DNA from: Sabethes cyaneus
Lineage: Eukaryota > Arthropoda > Insecta > Diptera > Culicidae
Direction: 5' to 3'
NCBI RefSeq assembly: GCF_943734655.1
Contig: NC_071353.1
Location: 81,875,104-81,939,103 of the forward strand
Length of the DNA: 64,000 nt
In this document: positions 55,097 to 64,000 of the stretch, one piece after another
Position numbering within the stretch: position 1 is the first letter of the stretch
Layout of the letters: every line of letters begins with the position of its first letter
Notes under the pieces: model-generated
The model's database searches: none
What the model was told of the DNA's origin: nothing
Seen by the model: the letters and a program-made list of their open reading frames with translations, nothing else
Program-made: the position numbers and the translations under genes

Positions 55097-55310
55097 TGGT
55101 GTATTATGTGTGGGACGTTTTTATTTAATTGTTTATGACTACTATATTATTTGTAATTTTTTATAGTTTGATATATGTATGTATGTGCCTAAAAGATGGT
55201 GGGGTTTTTATGCCTCTTGAGAATATCAAGACGGCTTTTCCCCACCCCAAGATCATTAAGATCAATTAGATCGGATGATTATATTCAATAAACATAAACA
55301 TAAACATAAA

Positions 55311-55525
55311 CAAGTGGCCAGCTTCCAGGTATCTATTCATTACTGCCCCGAATAATTCGGTAGCCTCTAGAATAGCCGCTTTAATGGCCATATTCGGGAT
55401 ACCGTCTGGCCCCGGTGCCTTGCTCACCTTTAGGGATTTAATGATATCGATGAATTCCTCGTTCGTAACCGTCACTTCCTCCCCGACCTCCAAACCGCCG
55501 TCGCCCACGTTACTTTGGATGTTCG
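55311..55525. repeat. 400-bp duplication in element C, copy 2 (right part)
   Basis: Continues 48452-48641 after element B and ends GGATGTTCG at 55525. The minus-strand frame here encodes the RT motif SKAPGPDGIPNMA a second time. Confidence 0.85.
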
Positions 55526-56745
55526 GCTGGGAGGCCGACCATCCTACGCTATGGTCTGAGATACTGGAACGTCGGCCGTGGGGCGACTCAGCGGCCCTGG
55601 GGCCAGGGCCTTGGCTCGTGGCGCGGAAAGAGGCCCTCGATGATCCGCTCCAGCATCTCTGGTGATTGCTCAGCGGGCGCCATCACGCCCTTGGTCTTTG
55701 CCATTACGACCCTGTAGGCATCACCCCACGCGTTCGCATTGGCACTAGCACATAACCTTTCAAAGCAGTCTCGTTTACTAGCTTTTATCCCACTCTTAAG
55801 CGCTGCGCGTGCAGCAACAAGTGCTACTCGACATTCAACCCTGCCTTCGTCCGAACGAGCTCTTTGCATAATTCTCCTCGCACGAAAGCAGGCTCCGCGG
55901 ACTTCCGCAATTTCGTCTGTCCACCAGTAAGCCGGTGACCTGCCATACCTAGGTCGACCTTTCCTAGGCATGGCAGCGTCACACGATCGCGACAGTACCT
56001 CAACCAAATGATCAGCGTTCGGATCGGGCATACCGCGATCACCGCACTCTCCGGATCGCTTCCACAAATACTTCGGAATCGAAGTATGATGTCTTCCATC
56101 CACGGGTGGTTGGAGTGTTGGCTCTACTCGGCACCTGCCGCCTCGTTATCTGACTGACACCATAGCGGACCGCCTGATGATCACTGTGAGTGTAGCCATT
56201 GTCTACCCTCCAGTCTCCTATCAGACCAGGACTGCCGAAAGTCACGTTGATGATAGACTCCGCACCGTTCCTACTGAAGGTACTTGTGGTGCCAAATCTA
56301 CGTTGAGCTTTGCCAGAGCCTCAAGCAGAATCCGGCCCCTATGGTTCGTGCGACGACTTCCCCACTCTACCGCCCAAGCGTTAAAGTCTCCCGTCACAAC
56401 CACCGGCCTTAGACCAGTCAGCACAACTCATACTCGGTCTACCATCCGCGTAAACTGCTCGATAGACCATCTCGGCGGAGCATAACAGCTGCAGTAGAAC
56501 ACTCCACCCACTTTGGCAACCGCAAATCCCTCGTCTGCGGTTGACACAACCTCTTGAACCGGAAACCTGCTTGTCGTCCATATAGCCGCCGTCCCGGACC
56601 CATCCGACACCCAGTTGCCGTTTCCGGCAGGGACGCGATATGGGTCCGAGATGATGGCAACGTCCGTTGCCGACTCGGAAACTGCTTGGTGTAACAGCTG
56701 CTGAGCCGTGCTGCAGTGGTTCAGGTTGAGTTGTGTCACTTGCAC
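55526..56745 (-). pseudogene. Element C ORF2 endonuclease and linker
   Basis: Starts MQVTQLNLNHCSTAQQLL (56745), the usual R1-clade ORF2 opening, then TDVAIISDPYRV, VVVTGDFNAWAVEW, HSDHQAVRYGV (catalytic H-containing SDH) and the linker MPRKGRPRYGRSPAYWW. At least two frameshifts (near 56425 and 56245) and others before RT break the frame. Confidence 0.85.
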
Positions 56746-58157
56746 TATGATCGTGGCTTGGTCGCCGGCACACTAGCCGGGCACCTTGGACCTCCCGTTA
56801 CGTGCTTTGCGTCCCTTTTACCGGTACAGATCAAGCACTGGGAAGGCTCCGCGCAGTCCCTTGCTTTATGGCCAGCACTGCCACATCTCCTGCACAATTG
56901 GCTCCTATCTGGCCCTTTGCAGTTCCAGGCCCTATGCCCGTGCTTGAAGCATCGGAAGCAAGCCCCCGATTGCTTCAGCACGCTTAGTGGGCATACCGAC
57001 CACCCCGCTTTTAGCCTAGCAGCTTTCAGGGCTTCGTTTCCGTCCGCCAGCGGAAGTCGTATGGTGGCTACCTGGGTCCCGACAGGACCCTTACGCAGGC
57101 AAACCGCCTCGGTTGCCACCACCACTCCACTTTGCTCTTTGAGGGTCTGTACGACCTCACACACACATCGGTGATCTCATCCAGGTTTTTAAGCTGGAGA
57201 GTCATTTCTAGTGTGAGAGCACGTACCTGCACGCCCTCCCCGAGCACTCCTTCCGCTATCGACTTGTATGCGGAACTCTTCTTGGTGGCGTCCTTCTTCA
57301 ACTCAAGGATCATTTCGCCCGTGCGTGAGCGGCGGATGCTCTGCACGTCCGCGCCCAGGTCCTTGAGTAGGGCATCTCCTCTCATGGCCTTCAGAACCTC
57401 CGAGTATTTCGACCCGTCGGTTTTCAGGATAAGAGCGTCGCCCTTCTTCGCTCGCTTCCCTGTCGGTTTAGGTGAAGCTTTCTTTTTGGTGGAGCTTCCT
57501 CTTTTCTTCCGCTTGGCCGTGACTTCGATCCACGGGCCACCCGTCTTGGTGTTTCCCGCTGCTTGGTCGGTTGGCTCCACCAACTCGCTAGCCTGAGGGC
57601 TTTTACCGATCAGGCGTTTTTTGGTCCACCAGGGGTGCCATCCCCCGGGGACTGTCTCAGACGCTTCGCAGATGCCTTACCGCTGTTGGTAGCGCTCTCC
57701 ATGGCTTCCAGGGCCACGTTGCGACATGCCGTCAACGAGCAGGCATCTGTTTGTACCGACTTCGACGCCTTCACGGTCTTCAGCTCTCCTACATGCGCCA
57801 CGAGGTCGTTGTGCACTTTGTCGCAGCACACAAGGTTCTCCGAAGCATGAGCAAGCTCTGCTTCAAGTCCTTGGAGAAATTGCCGCGACCTGACGTGAAC
57901 TCGATGATTAAATCGAGCTGCTGTGACGCGGCTACCACTTTGGGTAGTTCCTCTCTATTCTTTCCCATCGCCTTGATTAGCGATGGGCCGTTCATCGCTG
58001 TGTCTGGCGTGGCAGGCGTACCGCTGCCCTTGCCACCCACACTAGCACTTCGGGTTGCATCCTTCTCCACCCATGGTGGAGAACGCTGGATGCCTCTCCT
58101 CGCTAACGGGTTTTCCACCGTATCTGCACTTGCTGTAAATTTGTTTAAAAGACTCAT
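56745..58157 (-). pseudogene. Element C ORF1 (Gag-like, CCHC knuckles)
   Basis: From MSLLNKFTASADTVEN at 58157: a coiled/charged N-terminal part, a lysine-rich segment (KKASPKPTGKRAKKG), an RRM-like stretch (GEMILELKKD) and three CCHC-type knuckles (CFRCFKHGHRAWNC, CRRCGSAGHKARDC, CLICTGKRDAKHVTGGPRC), typical for R1-clade ORF1. Frameshifts lie near 57835, 57612 and at an expanded CA tract 57159-57168. It ends about where ORF2 starts. Confidence 0.8.
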
Positions 58158-58230
58158 TCTGATTCTAAAGGGTCCCCCTCCAAGCCGCTATCCAAACCCA
58201 TTTGAAGTAGTCGCTTTAATAATCTTTAAT

Positions 58231-59065
58231 TGCTTGATTAGTTCTCGAGTTTGAGGAAATTTGTGCTTCATGTGTATGGAAGCCCCCCCTCTTAAAGGGG
58301 AGAGGGGTCATTATTCCCCTCCTAAAGAGGGGAGGGGTCTCAATTCACCATAAAAAAATTGCCTGCAAAAACACCCACATGCTAAGTTTGGTTCCATTTG
58401 CTTGATTAGTTCTCGAGTTTAAGGAAATTTGTATTTCATTTGTATGGGAGCCCCCCTCCTAAAAAGGTAAGAGGTCTCAATTCATCATAGAAAAAATTCA
58501 TGCCTCCAAAAACACCCAGATGCCAAATATGGTTCCATTTGATTTATTAGTTTTCGAGTTATGAGGGAATTTGTATTTCATCTGTATAGGAGGCCCTCCT
58601 CCTAAAGTGTGGAGGGGTCTCAATTAATCATAGAAAAAATTCTTGTCTCCAAAAACACCCACATGTAAAATTTTGTTCCATTTGCTTGATTAATTCTCGA
58701 GTTATGCAGAAATTTGTTTCATTTGTATCGGAGCCCCCCCCTCTTACTGGGAGGAGGGATCTCTAACCGTCATAAGAACCTTCCTTGGCACCAAAAACCC
58801 CTACATGCAAATTTTCACTCCGATCGTTTCAATAGTTTTCGATTCTATAAGGAACATAGAGCAGACAGAAATTCATTTTTATAGGCATAGATTTGTATGG
58901 GATCCCCCCTCTTAATGGGGGAGGGGTCCTTTGCCATCGAAAGAACCTTCCGTAGCCCCAAAAACCCCTACATGCAAATTTTCACGCCGATCGGTTCAGT
59001 AGTTTTCGATTCTAAAAGGAACATAGGGACAGACAGACAGACAGAATTTTTTTTATAGGTATAGA
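58231..59065. repeat. 150-bp repeat array and tail
   Basis: Five or so diverged units of the same repeat as 33690-34690, followed by a distinct tail (TTTTCGATTCTATAAGGAACA, then GACAGACAGACAGA at 59030-59044 and TATAGGTATAGATTATAG). This is the natural continuation of 36490-36568 and 42622-42801. Confidence 0.8.
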
Positions 59066-60655
59066 TTATAGACCTGGCTATGTCCGAACAACCGCAGGGA
59101 AAGTGGGTAGGAATGTTAGTGTAACATCTACTTTAGAAAGTGCAGGGAACCCATAATACTTTTATAGATGTTACAGGAAAATGAAGGATATCGTGTTAGT
59201 AGGGCAGATAAACAGTAAGGATCTTTTGTACTTGGTGATACATTATATTAGAAAATATCATATAATATTCATATATTTACATTTACTCCACATCTCGCAC
59301 AGATGAAGTCGAATTAAAATCGACACTACCGACCAATCAAATACCGGCCGAACAGCCATGGTCAATAATAAAGTTAGTTGAAAAATAACAGCTCGAACTC
59401 TCAATTCGAATACGTAATCAATTTGAATGTAAACGAGTTCTGAACGAGATGTAGTGTAAATGTGAGTTGGATACCTGCTCGTCATTGTGTTGGCAAGAGC
59501 GAAACGAGGACAAGCGTGTGACAATGAAAAACTACACATTAACCATTCGGGTTATCTGACTTTCCCCCATCCTCGTATCTCTCTCGCCATGACGAGTCTG
59601 TGTAGAATCCTCTTCCTTCCAATGGTTGATCTTCGACTATCGATGCGCTCTTCCTCTCCAAAATCCAAAATCCAGAACACGACACACACTCCTGCGTTTA
59701 GCGTTGGCCAATATATAGAACACTCGCGCAAGTATATACACTGGTCGGTAGCGCAAACCACTTTGAGAAACCGAACCGTTGCGACAAAATGATTTTATTC
59801 TTGCTAGATACACACACACTGGCATGAAACAAAACGCTTCGAGAAATGCAAGTCAGGAGCTAACTCCAAATTTTTTCCCTTCGAATTAAACACTTCACAA
59901 ATAATATTCACTAAAGAGGACACCATCTCATAATCTCCGACACTTGCACAACCGATTAAACCAATTTCAACGATTTCAAACTTCAAGATTTCGCAAAAAA
60001 TTACAATACTACACTCCTACAACAAAAGCGCGACCGCCCGACCCGACTCGCTCGCTAGAAACTTTGATTGCAAATGAACTGAAATTGATTTACATATATC
60101 CTTTAATGTAACGCATGGTGTAACATAGGCAAATCGTGCCCAACTTTCGGCGCGGTCAGCTGAAACAATTACCAGCAACAATTGAAGCTTGCTTGAAAGA
60201 TTCTGTCCAACAAATGAAACAAGTCGCTTTTTGAGTGAAGAGAAGGTAGGAGAGAATCAGCTTCATTTATTTGTTTCGACGATGTCGGGTCTTCTTGCGA
60301 TCTTCTGAAGTAAGATAAGTTCGAAAATCGAAATAAATCGATGAGTTTTTGTAGCCTTTTTCTGAGAATAAATTTTCTTCGGCGGATGTCACATTTGCCT
60401 AGACCTCCTCTCCCCCTCTGGCACAACCTGTACAAAATTGACACCCCTCCCCCCATAAGCAGTGGACATCATTATTGAATGATCCCTTGAGGCACTTTTA
60501 CAATAATTTTACCGTAAGTTTCAATGTTCACAATAAAAACTGTTGTAGATACATTGTTTCTACTACAAAATTTGATGTAAATTTTTTTTCGGGCTGCCCC
60601 TCCTGGTTACGCCAATGTATTTTATACTTCGGATATCATCCAAATTCAATTGAAT
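59066..60655. other. Unassigned sequence left of the NOP53-like exon
   Basis: No repeat partner in the window, apart from CTAGAAACTTTGATTGCAAAT at 60056 (also near 35885), and no convincing ORF. Some short frames at 59487-59986 are of random composition. It may be downstream flank of the NOP53-like gene. Confidence 0.4.
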
Positions 60656-60667
60656 TTTATTTTCACG

Positions 60668-61025
60668 TTATTTTATTTCGATTGAATTATTGTCCTTGTG
60701 ACCACTTTTAGTATATCGTTTCCAACATTTTTTATATGATTTGTTTCCACGTAGTATACCGTCACGGTGCTTCTTAGGAGCTATCAAAGCTCGCTTTTGA
60801 TAACTTTTAAAACGATCAACAATAAGGCTTTTATTTGGAGCGATTTTCCTTAGTGTACCTGTAAGTTCTGTAGGCTCAGCAAAATCAGCTTCCGATTCTT
60901 CAAACTTTAAATAAGAAACACGAGGCGGCTTTAACAATTTTTCTTTCAATCGTTTTGCTCGATTCTCTTGCTTCTTCATTATTTTCGCTTCACGGTTATC
61001 GAGATCAGATGTGAATGTAGTTATC
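60668..61025 (-). CDS. Terminal exon of a NOP53-like ribosome biogenesis protein
   Basis: A splice acceptor TTTCCAG ends at 61026; the exon then reads ITTFTSDLDNREAKI and MKKQENRAKRLKEKLLKPPR. The diagnostic part is ELTGTLRKIAPNKSLIVDRF followed by KSYQKRALIAPKKHRD and a basic tail ending at 60668, resembling the C-terminus of NOP53/GLTSCR2 (S/TLR.LKPEG..L.DRFKSLQ+R.LI.P), a nucleolar factor for 60S maturation. An AATAAA signal lies at 60656-60661, seven bases past the stop. Upstream exons were not found in the window, so it may be the 3' end of a gene extending right or a retained fragment. Confidence 0.5.
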
Positions 61026-61029
61026 CTGG

Positions 61030-61739
61030 AAAGAATCAGTTGTTAGTTCAATGATAAATACAACACTGATGATTTACTTAGAACAACTATTAAAAAACTT
61101 TCAGGAAAATTGATTTTTGATGATTATGTTACCTTTGTGACGTTCGGAAATTAAATAAAACGTTTAACGTAAAAATCAACTTCAAGTTACTTATATTTAA
61201 TTTGGAAAGTCAAACGTATATGCGCGCACACCGAAAGGTTTTTCACTTCTCTTTTCTCGCAATTTTTCGTACGCGCCTCCCGTGCTGCTACCTGCTACAT
61301 TAGCCAAAATGATTTTCTCTCATCCAGTAGGCATGCTAGGTATGCCCTTCAATGCTAGGCATGGAAGTAGGCATGCTAGGTAGGGCCCTTCCAATTACGC
61401 AAGGAACGCGATATCCGGATTGCGTAACTTCGCACATAGGTGTATGTAGAACAAAAACGTGGCCAAAATTATTTCAATGGTGTTTAAGTCTGTTGATGCA
61501 TCAAATAGCTCAAAAAAGTTATTATTTATTATTTTTAGATGATAAATCTAGTAAATAACAGCTTGTTTTCAGCTAGCAGTGACATATGTCTTTTTTGACA
61601 TACATTTTTAGTGTAGTATTCCCATTTATCGTTAAGCAAATATTGGAATCAAGAGAAACATGACTTAAAAACAAAATTAAATCATTGTTGTATTTTTTCT
61701 GTACAGTACAATAAAAAATGCAGATCGTAAGTCCTAATT
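61030..61739. other. Likely intron/unassigned
   Basis: No coding segment is recognised. The word GTAGGCATGCTAGG is repeated at 61327 and 61366 with an inverted relative between. A donor-like AAAG|GTAACA on the minus strand near 61131 has no supported exon. Confidence 0.3.
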
Positions 61740-62869
61740 TTACGATTTAGAACCGCTACGAATTTGAATCACTCTCACTTTCATCTGAACTCGCGTTTGA
61801 TACATCGTTGCATCCTTCATGTTACAGGTTTGGCTGACCTGGAACGAGTAGTTTAAGCGCTTCGGCTGTTAAAGACTGGGTAGTTTTTATTGGCTTTGCG
61901 CGAGAATTAATCAGCAATAGTATTTCTTTCTCATATTATTAATTTCGCGGGCGAATCTGACTTTGACTGGACGGCAAAACTTCAGCGATTAAGGAGTATG
62001 CCATACAATTTTTTTCTGCCTGGTAATGTTGCTTATTATCCGAAGAGGAACGACGGAGCTTATAAAAATGTTGGAATCGCTGTCTAACGGGTACTCAAAT
62101 TTTTGATTATACATATTGAATATTGTTGAGAACCGTCGCATCCCCACTTGCTGATCAGCACCGAATCAAATCAGAATTTAGATTTCCATCATCAGGCAAG
62201 GACAAAAAACGTCATCTAGATATTTACATAAGCATGAAGCTGCTACTAGGACTGCAACTTTACCTCAGCATGGGTATCTGTTACTGAAAATTCTACTTCT
62301 GGTGAATAGCAGTTTCGTTTAGCGTTCTTCAAAAGTGAATAATAAGGATAAATATTTTTGTTTGAGGAATATATAATTTTATACTGCTTTTTCGAAACGA
62401 CGAATATAGTTAAAGCGTGTCCTGGCGAATGCTTTTGAACAGCATTTAACTGTACAGCTATCAGCGCGTTTTTTAATTCTGAAACCTTTGAGGGATTTTA
62501 GGTGATATCTTTAATGATGCTGGAAACCGTCGTATTTCCCACAGATCTTTGACTTATTTGTGTTGCATAACTTAAGATCTCAACTGGGACATTTTCTCAC
62601 AGTTCCAAGCTTCGCTTGTTTCTCTCAGTAGAGTCTACAAACTTCTTACTTGGACGACCTGCATTTGATATCTCAGACCAAGTAGATGACTTGATTGTAG
62701 AACTCATCCAAGTTTTGTTTGCCTCTTTAAACCGATCCTTATGGTTATAAGAAGTCGTCCATGTGCGTTTGAACTGTGTTTTAAAACCACTCAATTGATG
62801 TTTCAGTACATGATAGTGATTCGGAAGGCATTTAAGAGTTTTACGTAAGAGTTTTAAGAGTTTTTTCAT
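61740..62869 (-). pseudogene. Decayed ORF of an unassigned invertebrate multi-copy family
   Basis: 62869-62597 is open for 90 residues and ends with SNAGRPSKKFVDSTERNKRS, a GRPxKxFxxSxxRxKR pattern. Further left on the same strand, in broken frames, come NPSKVSELKNALIAVQLNAV, SKKQYKIIYSSNKNIYPYYS and TDTHAEVKLQS, then a SKWGCDGSQQ-like word. This order resembles a family of uncharacterised cnidarian/arthropod proteins that I recall as multi-copy and possibly transposon-derived; this is from memory only. Many stops show it is dead. Confidence 0.4.
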
Positions 62870-63345
62870 TTGCTTGATTAGCTGTCGAGTTATGAGGAAA
62901 TTTGTATTTCATTTGTACAGGAGCCCCCCCTCCTAAAGTGAGGAGGGGTCCCAGTTCATCATAGAAAAAATTTTTGTCTATAAAAACACCCACGTGTCAA
63001 ATTTGGTTCCATTTGCTTAATTAGTTCTCGAGTTATGAGGAAATTTGTATTTCGTTTGTATAGGAGCCCCCCTCTTAAAGTGGGGAGGGGTTCTAATTCA
63101 CCATAGAAAATATTCATGCCCTAGAAAACTTTCACATGCCAAATTTGGTTCCATTTGCTTGATTAATTCTAGAGTTATGAGGAAATTTGCATTTCATTTG
63201 TATAGGAGCCCCCCTTCCTAAAGTGGGGAGGGGTCCCAATTCATCATAGAAAAAAATTTTGTCTCCAAAAACACCCACGTGCCAAATTTTGTTCCATTTG
63301 CTTGATTAGCTATCGAGTTATGAGGAAATTTGTATTTCGTTTTTT
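62870..63345. repeat. 150-bp repeat array segment
   Basis: Three diverged units of the TTCTCGAGTTATGAGG repeat, broken at about 63340 by the 5' end of the next non-LTR element. Confidence 0.8.
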
Positions 63346-64000
63346 GGCTGCACTGTTCAGTTTGTTTACGTTGAGTTTTTAACGCCTCTATAATAAACCG
63401 TCTTTTTGCAGTGATTTTGAATATTAAGTGCGATTTTGAGTTGAATATACTCTTCGCTGTGTTTAGTTTTGTGCCGAGTTTGTGGAATTTCGCCTAATTA
63501 GTTTATAAAAGTGGATAATCATTTCGTTGATTAAGTGCAGTTGTTTTGTTTGTGTTGACTTCGGTCTGCTGCTATACTGCTGTTCAGTTTGACTTTTCCT
63601 TCCACTAAGAGCGACATCTGTATTTCAAACGCGTAACCCTCTGCATAGACGATCGATATTAAGAGTGTCCACCTCACTTTCATGATGGCTTGCAAAAAAT
63701 GCAATAAGCACGTCAATGATTCAGACCAAATCGTTTGTCGCGGTTTTTGTGGTTCAAAGTTCCATATGATTTGCGCTAATATTGATCTTCCGGTTATGGA
63801 TATCCTGGGCGAGTACGAGCGTAATGTTTTTTGGATGTGCAATGGTTGTGCGGATTTATTCTCCAACGAACATTTTAGAAACATCGCTCTACGGAATGAA
63901 ATCAGTAGCACTGCTGCTTCGGCAAGCGATATAAAGGCCATGAAGACCGATATTGATAAGCTGAGTACCGCAATCAACACGCTTGCCTCCAAGGTTGACA
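63346..64000 (+). mobile_element. Jockey-like element D, 5' end (runs off window)
   Basis: Repeat-array sequence stops at about 63345 and a new sequence starts GGCTGCACTGTTCAGTTTG, leading after about 335 bp to an ORF1 start. This looks like an untruncated 5' end with leader of the A/B type of element. Confidence 0.6.
63682..64000 (+). CDS. Element D ORF1 with PHD-type zinc finger (partial)
   Basis: ATG at 63682 opens a frame that runs to the window end (106 residues). Residues 4-56 supply C4, C7, C19, C23, H28, C31, C53 and C56, a complete C4HC3 PHD-finger spacing, with the usual tryptophan two residues before C53. A coiled-coil-like stretch follows (IKAMKTDIDKLSTAINTLAS). Non-LTR ORF1 proteins with N-terminal PHD fingers are known in insects; the domain probably binds chromatin or protein rather than RNA (inference). 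Elements A and B retain only the C-terminal part of such an ORF1. Confidence 0.8.
   Translation, partial: MMACKKCNKHVNDSDQIVCRGFCGSKFHMICANIDLPVMDILGEYERNVFWMCNGCADLFSNEHFRNIALRNEISSTAASASDIKAMKTDIDKLSTAINTLASKVD

Noticed and set aside
63531..63992. 153-codon minus-strand ORF at the window end
   Set aside because: It is the reverse of the PHD-finger ORF1, which has complete cysteine/histidine spacing.

Overview
The window looks like intergenic or intronic DNA from a large, repeat-rich dipteran genome, most likely a culicine mosquito. This is inferred from the AT-rich background, the stacked insect-type retrotransposons (Ty3/gypsy, RTE, Jockey-like, R1), the long CA arrays and a dispersed repeat built on a TAGTTCTCGAGTTATGAGGA motif. 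Nearly everything recognisable is mobile DNA. The only plausible single-copy host gene is the terminal exon of a NOP53-like ribosome-biogenesis gene (60668-61025, minus).

Left half (2.7-30.4 kb): a nested stack on the minus strand. An old long LTR (LTR3, 2863-30423) was split by gypsy-1 (4415-24803; 213-bp LTRs, ATAT target duplication). The leader of gypsy-1 was split by gypsy-2 (9817-24514; about 1.96-kb LTRs, ACTC duplication). Gypsy-2 then received a minisatellite-bearing inverted-repeat element (13814-14870), an inverted tRNA-SINE-like dimer (15694-16439, 12-bp duplication) and a Foldback-like element with FLYWCH/MULE transposase relics (19541-21277). A small hairpin element (5226-5475, 9-bp duplication) sits in the gypsy-1 integrase. 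A full-length RTE-like element (26337-29614, 13-bp duplication) sits in the right part of LTR3. Between pol and the 3' LTR of gypsy-2, an opposite-strand region shows splice signals that open a 67-codon ORF.

Middle (30.4-42.8 kb): a second copy of the dispersed repeat seen at 81-1174 carries a hAT-like insertion (31900-33482, 8-bp duplication) and a TA-flanked hairpin MITE (34731-34943). Both can be proved against the empty sites in the first copy. Gypsy-3 (36569-42621, plus strand) has two LTRs that look identical, yet several coding lesions.

Right half (42.8-64 kb): one unit flanked by a 12-bp duplication (42802-58229) joins the 3' part of a Jockey-like element to a nearly complete R1-clade element. 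A 400-bp segment of the R1 element is tandemly duplicated, and its second copy holds another Jockey-like element (48642-55310, plus). That element is in turn split by an insertion containing ATAC and about 620-bp AC microsatellites. Then come the remaining 150-bp repeat array, the NOP53-like exon, a decayed ORF of an unassigned invertebrate family, and at the right edge the 5' end of a Jockey-like element whose ORF1 starts with a PHD finger.
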